The notes: generated by a model not told the origin, from the sequence alone. A stretch of 7,048 nucleotides of DNA from Chitinophagaceae bacterium (GCA_018061385.1 JAGOUF010000120.1:1-7048), one strand, 5' to 3'. Counted from the first letter of the stretch, positions 1-6,631 are shown. Numbers and translations: made by a program.

Positions 1-248
1 ACAATAATTCCTTTTATTTTAAACTTGTCCGATGCAACAGCAAATACAATCATTTCATCGCCAGGATCTGTTTGTCCTTCAAATCTGTACACTTCATCAA
101 TTACAAAATCGTTGGGAGAAAGCTTCACTTCATGTGCATGGCAAACAATACAATCCTCTCCATCTGCAATTGAAAAATTGTGAGTATAGCCACGTTTGGT
201 TAAATCGGCCATTGCCTCTGTTACTGTATTATAACTTTTCTGTATCAT
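1..248 (-). CDS. Small protein of the Bacteroidota family often labelled 'phosphoribosylpyrophosphate synthetase' (partial, 3' end missing)
   Basis: The reading frame opens at the ATG on 248-246 (MIQKSYNTVTEAM) and runs 82 codons off the left edge without a stop. Visible features are an N-terminal segment of the form YNTVTEAMADLTKRGYTHNF, a Cys pair in DCIVCHAH (residues 32-39), and the block IDEVYRFEGQTDPGDEMI (about 50-67). From memory, this matches a family of roughly 100-residue Bacteroidota proteins whose members end in an 'NAYG'-like tail, so about 80% of the protein is present. Databases often name them phosphoribosylpyrophosphate synthetase, but nothing here resembles a PRPP synthetase: the protein is far too short and I see no PRPP-binding loop. 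The function is unknown. Its start overlaps the end of the DUF488 gene by 20 bases in another frame, which implies translational coupling in one operon. There is no signal peptide, so it is probably cytoplasmic. Confidence 0.8.
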   Translation of the reverse strand, partial: MIQKSYNTVTEAMADLTKRGYTHNFSIADGEDCIVCHAHEVKLSPNDFVIDEVYRFEGQTDPGDEMIVFAVASDKFKIKGII

Positions 249-606
249 TTTGGGTTAAAATATTTAATAGAACTACTGCTTGATTTATATGAGAATTTTT
301 TGCACCATATAAAAGGCATACTTTTTTTGTTTTCGAAATTTCTTTTATTCTAGTCAATTCATCTGAATGAAGTTGCAGTTCTTTTGTATATCGTTCAGTA
401 AATTCGGGAAGTCGTTCTTCTTTGTGATCAAACCATTTTCTTAATTCCGCAGATGGTGCAATTTCTTTATTCCATTCATCAAGCTTTGCATCTTCTTTTT
501 TTACTCCTCGAGGCCACAAGCGATCAATCAACATCCTGTAGCCATCCGAAGAGCTAGGCTTTTCATAAACTCTTTTAATTTTAATATTTTCTAGTGGCGT
601 TTTCAT
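229..606 (-). CDS. DUF488 / YeaO-family protein
   Basis: This 125-residue protein matches the DUF488 (YeaO-like) family over its full length. Signature blocks are KRVYEKP near the N terminus (11-17), DGYRMLIDRLWPRGVKK (21-37), IAPSAELRKWFDH (49-61), ERYTKEL (71-77) and LLYGAKNSHINQAVVLL (98-114). The typical length is about 115-120 residues, so it appears intact. No signal peptide or membrane segment is visible, so it is probably cytoplasmic. The biochemical activity of the family is not established as far as I know; the conserved Arg, Trp and His residues suggest a small-molecule or nucleic-acid ligand, but that is inference. The start ATG (606-604) lies 22 bases after the stop of the RIC gene, and the 3' end overlaps the next gene by 20 bases, so it is the middle gene of a likely three-gene operon. 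The family assignment is firm and the role is open. Confidence 0.92.
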   Translation of the reverse strand: MKTPLENIKIKRVYEKPSSSDGYRMLIDRLWPRGVKKEDAKLDEWNKEIAPSAELRKWFDHKEERLPEFTERYTKELQLHSDELTRIKEISKTKKVCLLYGAKNSHINQAVVLLNILTQNDTEKL

Positions 607-628
607 TAAATATTTTCAACGCTATTCA

Positions 629-1591
629 TTAGTTAGAAGAAAGATTCTTTTCTAAATCTAAAGCTTTAGGAAAAAGAATATTGTTTTCTAAATGTATATG
701 CAAATGCAAATCATTTTCAAATTCTTCTAACATGTTAAACAATAAACTATACGATGCACAACCATCTGCAGGCACTGTATATTTTTGCGACAATGCACTT
801 ATTTCTTCCATATTTTTTCCAACCAATTCATGTTCCATCTCCATCATATTAATTGGTTTTTGAACAGTACCAAAATGTGCAGCTTGTGGAACTTGCTCTG
901 CAGAACTTGCAGAAACCAATGCTTTTACATAAGGAAACAATACTTTTTCTTCCTTCATCATGTGTGCTGTTAATTCCTCATTTACTTCATCTACTAATGA
1001 TTTAATTTTGTACAACTCAGGATGTAGCTGCCCATGTACACTTGCTACTTTAGTAGCATAACCAACAATTTCTGGTAAGGTATTTTTTACGTAACTGTGG
1101 TGTGTGTTTACAATATAATCTGCTAAAAAATCAAGCTTCCATTCGTTGTATGGTACAGGACGAGCAGTAAATACTTTATCTGCTTGTTGTAACTCTTGTT
1201 CAATTTTAGTTACATCCAATCCTTTTTCAGCACAAATTTCTTTTACTGTTTTCTTCCCTCCACAACAAAAATCAATTCCATACTTTTTAAAAATTGCTGC
1301 TTTGCGTAAATCCTTTGCAGCAATTTGCCCAAGCGTTTCTTCATTTTCTCCAGTTATTCTTTTGGTAATTCTAACAAACCACCATTCTGGCCCTTGTTGT
1401 AAATACTCCCAAATAAAAATATTTCCTCTTTCTCCAAGTAATTGATAGTACAATGGTTTTGGGTCATGATCGTTGTGAATGGTTAAGCTTTGACCTTCTT
1501 TCAACTCATCAAAACGAACAAAGATTGTTGGATGTTTTTGTCTTGGTTCAAGCAAGGTTACATTTAAAATGTTTTCTGTAATGGTACTCAT
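629..1591 (-). CDS. ric: Iron-sulfur cluster repair di-iron protein RIC (YtfE/ScdA/DnrN family) with N-terminal DUF2249 domain
   Basis: This 320-residue protein has three parts. Residues about 10-78 are a DUF2249 domain (FDELKEGQSLTIHNDHDPKP, then WEYLQQGPEWWFVRI). Residues about 85-140 are the ScdA_N/DUF542 domain with its paired cysteines in GIDFCCGG (C109, C110). Residues about 155-312 are a hemerythrin-like four-helix domain. RIC proteins restore iron-sulfur enzymes after nitric oxide or peroxide damage, using a non-haem di-iron centre. By hand alignment with E. coli YtfE from memory, all expected ligands are present at matching spacing: H165, H186, H210, E214, H254, H298 and E302. A loop about 13 residues longer than in YtfE lies between E214 and H254. 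Many RIC proteins lack DUF2249, so this is a fusion form. It is cytoplasmic and heads a minus-strand operon. A 26-bp palindrome upstream suggests stress-responsive control. The start at 1591 precedes the whole DUF2249 domain. Confidence 0.93.
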   Translation of the reverse strand: MSTITENILNVTLLEPRQKHPTIFVRFDELKEGQSLTIHNDHDPKPLYYQLLGERGNIFIWEYLQQGPEWWFVRITKRITGENEETLGQIAAKDLRKAAIFKKYGIDFCCGGKKTVKEICAEKGLDVTKIEQELQQADKVFTARPVPYNEWKLDFLADYIVNTHHSYVKNTLPEIVGYATKVASVHGQLHPELYKIKSLVDEVNEELTAHMMKEEKVLFPYVKALVSASSAEQVPQAAHFGTVQKPINMMEMEHELVGKNMEEISALSQKYTVPADGCASYSLLFNMLEEFENDLHLHIHLENNILFPKALDLEKNLSSN

Positions 1592-1621
1592 CTATTTTAT
1601 TTTTAATTGTTAATTATTTAG

Positions 1622-1629
1622 CAAAGATA
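1622..1629 (-). promoter_or_regulatory. Putative -7 box of the RIC operon promoter (TATCTTTG)
   Basis: On the minus strand this octamer matches the Bacteroidota -7 consensus TAnnTTTG and lies 30 bases upstream of the RIC start codon, implying a 5' leader of about 25-30 bases. No TTTG or TTG is found at the expected -33 position; the palindrome at 1643-1668 occupies that place instead. This suggests a promoter that depends on, or is blocked by, a bound regulator. The match alone is short and could be chance in AT-rich DNA, but its position is right. Confidence 0.5.
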
Positions 1630-1642
1630 AGCAATGGTTTCT

Positions 1643-1668
1643 AATAAAAGTATTTAAATACTTTTATT
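1643..1668. promoter_or_regulatory. Perfect 26-bp palindrome, candidate operator of the RIC operon
   Basis: The two 13-base halves are exact reverse complements around the centre at 1655/1656, with core AAGTATTTAAATACTT. The site ends 13 bases upstream of the putative -7 box and covers the -33 region. Its core resembles the known NsrR (Rrf2 family) operator form, ATGyATTTnAAATrCAT, which controls ytfE in enterobacteria, but it lacks the central unpaired base. It could also be read as a Crp/Fnr-type site with a 6-base spacer (AAGTA, N6, TACTT). Whether it mediates repression or activation cannot be decided from sequence. Neither kind of regulator is encoded in the window. Confidence 0.6.
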
Positions 1669-1870
1669 TGTTTAATTTTTACATTACTATGATAATTGAA
1701 ATTAAAGTTGAAAAATATAACCCAATAAGGGGAACGATATACTAAATACAGCTGATTGGTATAAGTATTCGTTGTAAAACAGATTGTTCATTTTTTAATT
1801 TCTTAGCCTAAAAATCAAGCTGCATCAACACTTCTATAGAATTCTAAACGTTTTTTTAAATTATTTATTG

Positions 1871-1908
1871 AGAATATTTAATTAAACGTTTGTTTAATTA
1901 AATATTCT
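1871..1908. promoter_or_regulatory. 38-bp inverted repeat, likely operator for the TetR-family repressor
   Basis: Two perfect 17-base arms (1871-1887 and 1892-1908) flank a 4-base centre (GTTT). The arm begins AGAATATTTAATTAAAC. It lies 34 bases before the tetR start codon and encloses the -33 element of that gene's promoter, so a protein bound here would exclude RNA polymerase. TetR-family repressors commonly bind such palindromes in front of their own gene. The arms are longer than a usual single TetR-dimer site, so two dimers might bind. That it is bound by the adjacent gene product is inference from position. Confidence 0.75.
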
Positions 1909-1920
1909 ACATTAAGTTTG
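1889..1920 (+). promoter_or_regulatory. Bacteroidota-type promoter of the tetR-efflux operon (TTTG-N20-TAAGTTTG)
   Basis: TTTG at 1889-1892 and TAAGTTTG at 1913-1920 are separated by 20 bases. This fits the Bacteroidota sigma-factor consensus of a -33 TTTG and a -7 TAnnTTTG. Transcription would start near 1923, giving a leader of about 20 bases before the ATG at 1943. The -33 element is inside the inverted repeat at 1871-1908. No other promoter is visible before the downstream genes, so it probably drives all four. Confidence 0.75.
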
Positions 1921-1942
1921 CACCCATAAATTTTATTTCTTA

Positions 1943-2572
1943 ATGGTGTATAACGAAAAACAAATTCAAATTTTAGAAGAGGCCGAAAGGCTTTTTTCTG
2001 AAAAGGGTTTTAATGGAACATCCATTAGAGAAATAGCTCAAGCAGCTGATATAAACTTAGCTATGGTATCTTATTATTTTGGTTCTAAAAACAAATTATT
2101 AGAAGCCATTTTTATTTACCGTGGAAACAATACCCAAACTACTTTATTGAATTTAGAAAGCAATAAAGCTTTAAGTAGTTTACAAAAAATAGATAAGTTA
2201 ATTGAACATTATGTTGATAGAGTGATAGAAAAAAATCACTTCTATAAAATTCTTTCGAGAGAAATGGTGGTAAATAGCACACCCGAAATGGATAGTTTAA
2301 TCTTGGGTATTAAAAAACAAAACTTATCTATTATCAAACAAATTATTGCTGTTGGCCAAAAAGAGGGCAGCTTTAAAAAGAATATTGATATTCCTTTACT
2401 CATCAATACTTTATCTGGAACAGCCAATAGCCTTATTGCATCGCAGAGATATTATAAAATAATGAGTGGTTTAGAAGAAACACCAGAAGCAGAATTTCAA
2501 AAATTATTGGTGCGTAAATTAATTGCTCATCTAAAAACAATTTTTAAAACTTTAATTGTAAATGAAATATAA
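1943..2572 (+). CDS. TetR/AcrR-family transcriptional repressor, probable regulator of the efflux operon
   Basis: This 209-residue protein is the normal length for a TetR-family regulator. The N-terminal domain has the standard layout: helix 1 ILEEAERLFSEKGFNGTS (10-27), then a helix-turn-helix of about 26-47 (IREIAQAADINLAMVSYYF), followed by GSKNKLLEAIF (47-57), the usual start of helix 4. The C-terminal part (about 60-209) is helical and variable, as expected for the ligand-binding and dimerisation domain. It is the first gene of the operon. Its 3' end overlaps the TolC gene by 11 bases, so it is co-transcribed with the pump it likely controls. The inverted repeat around its promoter implies autorepression, relieved when a pump substrate binds. 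The inducer cannot be told from the sequence. The start at 1943 is favoured because it sits about 20 bases after the predicted transcription start and just before helix 1. Confidence 0.93.
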   Translation: MVYNEKQIQILEEAERLFSEKGFNGTSIREIAQAADINLAMVSYYFGSKNKLLEAIFIYRGNNTQTTLLNLESNKALSSLQKIDKLIEHYVDRVIEKNHFYKILSREMVVNSTPEMDSLILGIKKQNLSIIKQIIAVGQKEGSFKKNIDIPLLINTLSGTANSLIASQRYYKIMSGLEETPEAEFQKLLVRKLIAHLKTIFKTLIVNEI

Positions 2573-3887
2573 ATTAGTTCTATTGTACGTTTTGTTGCTT
2601 TTGGGCAAAATAAGTTTAGCACAATCTTCAAATAGTTTAACACTAAAAGCAGCTATCAATCTTAGCTTGGCCAATAGTAAATATTTATATCAAAATAAGG
2701 TAGCTATTGATAAAGCTGCAGCTGCACTTTTAGAAGCCAAACAAAATAAATTACCCAATGCATCTATTTCTGGAAGTTACCTACAATTAAGCCAAGCCAA
2801 TGTAGACTTAAAATTAAAAAGCAACAATACAAGTGGTCAGCCAACCGAAGTTCCAAAAATAAACAGTGCCATGTATGGCACACTAAATCTTTCTTTACCA
2901 ATTTATGCAGGTAGAAAAATAAAGTTTGGAATTGTTGCTGCAGAGCTTTTAGAAAAAGCTACGAAGCTTGATTTAGAAAGCCAAAAAGACGAAGTAATTA
3001 ACAACACAATAGAGGCATACGCAAATTTATTTAAAGCCTTTAAAGCAGTGGCTTTAGTAAAAGAAAATTTAGTACAAGCACAGCAGAGAGAAAAAGAATT
3101 TACCAACCTAGAAAAAAATGGTTTATTGGCAAGAAACGATCTTCTAAAAACACAATTACAAACTGGCAACACAGAATTGGCTTTATTGGATGCTGAAAAC
3201 AATTTAGATCTAGCTAAATTAAATATGAATTTGCTATTGGGTCAACCTTTAGAAACATCGATACAAATAGATACATTAAACCTAAATTATAATAGCAACA
3301 ACTTAACATTGGTGCAATGTTTACAAAATGCCAATAGCAATAGATCTGATGTTGCTGCCAATCAATTAAGAGCAGAAGCATCTTCACTTGCAGTGAAATC
3401 TATTCAAGCAGAAAAAATGCCTAGTGTAGCGTTAACAGGTGGTTATATTGCTGCTACAATTCCAAAAGTAATTACCATTAACAATGCTATAAATATTGGT
3501 ATTGGCGTTTCTTACAATATTTCTTCTCTTTGGAAAAATAAAGCTAAAGTGCAACAAGCACAAGCCAATACAAAGCAATTAGAATTGAACAATGGAATTA
3601 TAAACGATCGAATAACACAACAAGTTAGTAGCCAATTTTATAGCTTACAACTTGCACAAAAGAAAATTCTTGTTTTACAACAAGCAACAGAACAAGCCAA
3701 CGAAAACTATAGAATTGTAAAAAATAAATACAACAATAGTTTAGCAACTTTAAGTGATTTATTAGAATCCGATGTTGCTAAATTAAAATCAGACCTCAAT
3801 TTATTATTTGCCAAAGTAGATGGATTTGTAACGTACAATCATCTATTGCAATCAACTGGACTTTTATCAAAAACATTTCAACAATAA
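2562..3887 (+). CDS. TolC-family outer-membrane efflux channel protein
   Basis: This 441-residue protein has a signal peptide (KYKLVLLYVLLLLGKISLA, probable cleavage A20|Q21, with no lipobox cysteine). Two outer-membrane efflux protein (OEP) repeats follow, about 25-228 and 248-436. Each has long amphipathic helices rich in Ala, Gln, Leu and Asn, and a beta-strand pair: LNLSLPIYAGRKIKFG (108-123) and IGIGVSYNISSLWKNKAKV (312-330). TolC proteins form trimeric channels through the outer membrane and periplasm that dock with an adaptor and an inner-membrane pump. The length fits the family. The gene starts inside the tetR stop region (11-base overlap) and is followed 18 bases later by the adaptor gene, so it is most likely the outer-membrane component of this pump. 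It appears intact. The Bacteroidota form has no E. coli-style gene identity, so I give no symbol. Confidence 0.93.
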   Translation: MKYKLVLLYVLLLLGKISLAQSSNSLTLKAAINLSLANSKYLYQNKVAIDKAAAALLEAKQNKLPNASISGSYLQLSQANVDLKLKSNNTSGQPTEVPKINSAMYGTLNLSLPIYAGRKIKFGIVAAELLEKATKLDLESQKDEVINNTIEAYANLFKAFKAVALVKENLVQAQQREKEFTNLEKNGLLARNDLLKTQLQTGNTELALLDAENNLDLAKLNMNLLLGQPLETSIQIDTLNLNYNSNNLTLVQCLQNANSNRSDVAANQLRAEASSLAVKSIQAEKMPSVALTGGYIAATIPKVITINNAINIGIGVSYNISSLWKNKAKVQQAQANTKQLELNNGIINDRITQQVSSQFYSLQLAQKKILVLQQATEQANENYRIVKNKYNNSLATLSDLLESDVAKLKSDLNLLFAKVDGFVTYNHLLQSTGLLSKTFQQ

Positions 3888-3905
3888 GCATTATAATTTT
3901 CTTAA

Positions 3906-5024
3906 ATGGAAACAACGAACAACACCAAACCACAAGCAACACCTAAAAAGGGTTCGCCGATTTTTAAAATTATTTTAATCGTTTTAATTATTGCTGGTAG
4001 CTGGTATGGCTTTACAAAATACAAGCACAGTTTAAAACACGAAGAAACTGAAGATGCACAAATAAGTGCAGCTATTAGTCCTGTAATTCCTCGCATCTCA
4101 GGATATGTGGAACAAGTATTGGTGAACGACAATCAATATGTAAAAAAAGGTGATACTTTATTAATACTAGACAATCGAGAATTTAAAATAAAGCTTGATC
4201 AATCTTTAGCAGCTGAAGAGGCCGCAAAAACTGGATTAAATTCTGCCAAAGCTGCTACAGATGCAGCTAGAGCAAACATCAATACAGCCAAAGCTTCTAT
4301 AAGTACAATTGATGCACAAATTGAAGCTGCAAAAATTAACTTAAAAAGAACTACTCAAGATTTTGAACGTTACAATAATTTAATCAAAGACCATAGCATT
4401 ACGCAACAACAATTTGAACAAGTAGACGCAGCTAAACAATCTGCAGAAAAACAAGTTGCCATTTTACAACAACAAAAAAATCAGGCAACACAACAAACCA
4501 ATGCAACATCTGAACAAAGTGTAGCAACATCTCAACAAATACAAACTGCTGCTGCAAGTATTCATCAACGATCAGTAGATGTAGAGGCTGCTCGTTTAAA
4601 TTTATCCTACACTATTATAACAGCTCCTGAAGATGGCAAGTTGAGTAAAGTGAATGTGAAGGCTGGACAGTTTATACAAGCAGGACAAGCATTGTTTAGT
4701 ATTGTTCATTCAGATGACGTATGGGTAGTTGCAAATTTTAAAGAAACGCAATTAAATAAAATGATTGTAGGACAACCTGTAACTATACATGCAGATGTTT
4801 TTCCTGATCATCCTTTTGAAGCTACCATTGCTTCTTTTTCGCCTGCAACTGGTTCAACATTTGCACTTTTGCCTCCTGATAATGCTAGTGGAAATTTTGT
4901 AAAAGTGGTACAACGACTTCCTGTAAAAATTGAGTTTAACAACAATACCGATAGCCTCTATAAAAAATTAAGACCTGGTATGAATGTGTTGGTTGATGTT
5001 CATATTGATCAAATGAAAAATTAA
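3906..5024 (+). CDS. emrA: EmrA/HlyD-type periplasmic adaptor (membrane fusion protein)
   Basis: This 372-residue protein is close to the length of E. coli EmrA (about 390). It has a short cytoplasmic N terminus, one membrane anchor (about 19-36, IFKIILIVLIIAGSWYGF), then the first lipoyl half-motif (AISPVIPRISGYVEQVLVND, 56-75, then KKGDTLLILD). A long alpha-helical hairpin spans about 92-235. The second lipoyl half follows (TIITAPEDGKLSKVNVKAGQ, 236-255), then a beta-barrel (VWVVANFKETQLNKMIVGQ, 272-290). The segment ATIASFSPATGSTFALLPPDNASGN (306-330, given here in two parts: ATIASFSPATGS and TFALLPPDNASGN) is typical of EmrA-like adaptors of MFS pumps. The hairpin tip region is unusually Gln-rich (about 168-221). 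It links the inner-membrane MFS pump to the TolC channel across the periplasm. The gene lies between those two partners. The symbol denotes family, not proven orthology. Confidence 0.93.
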   Translation: METTNNTKPQATPKKGSPIFKIILIVLIIAGSWYGFTKYKHSLKHEETEDAQISAAISPVIPRISGYVEQVLVNDNQYVKKGDTLLILDNREFKIKLDQSLAAEEAAKTGLNSAKAATDAARANINTAKASISTIDAQIEAAKINLKRTTQDFERYNNLIKDHSITQQQFEQVDAAKQSAEKQVAILQQQKNQATQQTNATSEQSVATSQQIQTAAASIHQRSVDVEAARLNLSYTIITAPEDGKLSKVNVKAGQFIQAGQALFSIVHSDDVWVVANFKETQLNKMIVGQPVTIHADVFPDHPFEATIASFSPATGSTFALLPPDNASGNFVKVVQRLPVKIEFNNNTDSLYKKLRPGMNVLVDVHIDQMKN

Positions 5025-5050
5025 TAAATCAGCACTGAAGTAATTGATAT

Positions 5051-6631
5051 ATGAATCATGCAGAATCGTTAGTTGAATATGGATCACGAAGAGTAATTAT
5101 TACGATTACAGCCATTGTGTGTGCCTTATTAGAAATTGTAGATACAACCATTGTTAATGTGGCTTTAAACGACATGAAAGGCAATTTAGGAGCCACAACC
5201 AGCGAAGTTGGCTGGGTAATAACTGCCTATGCAATTGGCAATGTAATAGTAGTACCAATGACGAGTTGGCTCTCTCAACAATTTGGTAGAAGAAATTATT
5301 TTGCAGCTTCGCTCATTTTATTTACGATATGTTCTTTTTTGTGTGGCAATGCAGCTGGCATAAATGAATTAATACTTTTTAGATTTTTGCAAGGGCTTGG
5401 TGGAGGAGCATTGTTGGTTACATCTCAAACCATTATTACAGAAAGTTATCCTCAAGAAAAAAGAGGAATGGCACAAGCACTTTACGGAATGGGTGTAATT
5501 ATTGGTCCAACATTAGGCCCACCATTGGGAGGTTTCATTATAGATAATTTTAGCTGGCCTTATATTTTTTACATTAATATTCCATTGGGTATAATTGCTG
5601 TTTTACTTACCTTACAATTTGTACGCAGCCCTAAATATGCAGAGAAAAGTGCAACAAAAGATATTGATTGGTTGGGCATTGGTTTATTAGCGACATTTGT
5701 TGGAAGCCTTCAATACATTTTAGAGAAAGGACACGATGATGATTGGTTTAGCAGCAATTTAATTGTTACTTTATCTGTTGTTGCCATTTTTGGATTGTTC
5801 TTTTTTATATGGAGAGAACTTACTTTTAGAAATCCAATTGTAAATCTTCGTGTATTAAAAAATGGAAATCTTCGAGTAGGAACAATCTTATCATTCATTA
5901 TGGGTTTTGGTTTATATGGTTCAACATTTATAATTCCTTTGTACACACAAGCAGGCTTAGGATGGACAGCAACACAAGCAGGAATCCTAATGGTTCCGTC
6001 AGCATTAACCACTGCTATATTTATGCCAGTGATAGGCAAACTATTACAAGGTGGAGCCAAAAAACAATTACTAGCTGCCGCAGGTATGTTTATGTTTGGA
6101 ATATTTTGTGTATGGGGTTATAAAATACTTACACCCGATACTGGTGAAGATGCTTTTTTCTGGGTATTGGTTTTTAGAGGTGCTGCAATGGGATTACTTT
6201 TTATACCTGTTACAACTTTATCATTAAGTACATTAAAAGGTCGTGAAATTGGCGATGGTGCTGCATTTACAGGAATGATGCGACAGTTGGGCGGTAGTTT
6301 TGGTATTGCATTAATTACCACCTTAATGGCAAAAAATGTAATGCTACACAGAAGTAATTTAGTAAGCCATTTAGATACCAATAATCCAATTGTACAAAAC
6401 CAGCTAGAAGGTATGGCTCGTTCATTTGTTGTAAAAGGTTTGCCAACCAATATTGCTCATACAGATGCTTTACAAGCTATGGACTTTATGGTGATGAAGC
6501 AAGCCATGTTACTTACTTATATGGATGTTTTTTGGTTTATTGGTATGATGTTTTTTCTTTGTGTTCCATTTGTATTAATGGTAAAAGATAGAAAGAATAA
6601 TGCAATCAGCATAAGTGATGCTTTGCACTAA
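5051..6631 (+). CDS. emrB: EmrB/QacA-type MFS drug:proton antiporter (DHA2 family, 14 transmembrane helices)
   Basis: This 526-residue protein fits the 14-helix DHA2 family (E. coli EmrB is about 512). Family motifs are visible. Motif D1 is LEIVDTTIVNVALNDM (27-42) in helix 1, with the acidic D31. The motif A region is SWLSQQFGRRNYF (72-84), between helices 2 and 3. RFLQGLGGGALL (111-122) lies in helix 4 and contains the motif B arginine. The antiporter motif C region is GMGVIIGPTLGPPLGG (146-161) in helix 5. Approximate helices are 15-36, 52-73, 83-101, 105-128, 141-162, 168-190, 205-224, 236-254, 275-296, 307-329, 338-357, 368-393, 402-426 and 488-511. The large loop before the last helix (about 428-486) is characteristic of EmrB. 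It exports hydrophobic toxic compounds using the proton gradient, through EmrA and TolC. It is the last gene of the operon, 26 bases after the adaptor. The substrate is unknown. Confidence 0.95.
   Translation: MNHAESLVEYGSRRVIITITAIVCALLEIVDTTIVNVALNDMKGNLGATTSEVGWVITAYAIGNVIVVPMTSWLSQQFGRRNYFAASLILFTICSFLCGNAAGINELILFRFLQGLGGGALLVTSQTIITESYPQEKRGMAQALYGMGVIIGPTLGPPLGGFIIDNFSWPYIFYINIPLGIIAVLLTLQFVRSPKYAEKSATKDIDWLGIGLLATFVGSLQYILEKGHDDDWFSSNLIVTLSVVAIFGLFFFIWRELTFRNPIVNLRVLKNGNLRVGTILSFIMGFGLYGSTFIIPLYTQAGLGWTATQAGILMVPSALTTAIFMPVIGKLLQGGAKKQLLAAAGMFMFGIFCVWGYKILTPDTGEDAFFWVLVFRGAAMGLLFIPVTTLSLSTLKGREIGDGAAFTGMMRQLGGSFGIALITTLMAKNVMLHRSNLVSHLDTNNPIVQNQLEGMARSFVVKGLPTNIAHTDALQAMDFMVMKQAMLLTYMDVFWFIGMMFFLCVPFVLMVKDRKNNAISISDALH

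Larger units (their letters stand above)
1592..1942. other. Divergent intergenic region (351 bases) between the RIC operon and the efflux operon
   Basis: This very AT-rich noncoding stretch separates two divergently transcribed operons. It holds a -7-like box and a 26-bp palindrome on the RIC side, and a complete promoter inside a 38-bp inverted repeat on the tetR side. The middle part (about 1670-1845) has no convincing reading frame, RNA gene or strong hairpin that I could find. A 14-base direct echo of the tetR-side operator half starts at 1846. Confidence 0.8.

Noticed and set aside
132..155. CxxCH motif (CIVCH) in the left-edge small protein as a c-type haem site
   Set aside because: The protein has no signal peptide or membrane anchor, so it would not reach the periplasm where haem is attached, and the family as I recall it is not a cytochrome.
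32..283. Plus-strand open frame of 83 codons at the left end
   Set aside because: It is antisense to two overlapping minus-strand genes with clear family motifs. Its translation has no recognisable domain and is rich in Leu, His and Gln as expected for a shadow frame.
1943..6631. The four-gene efflux operon as a novel system
   Set aside because: All four proteins match well-known families in the standard order for an EmrAB-TolC-like tripartite pump with a TetR regulator, and no extra or altered component is visible.
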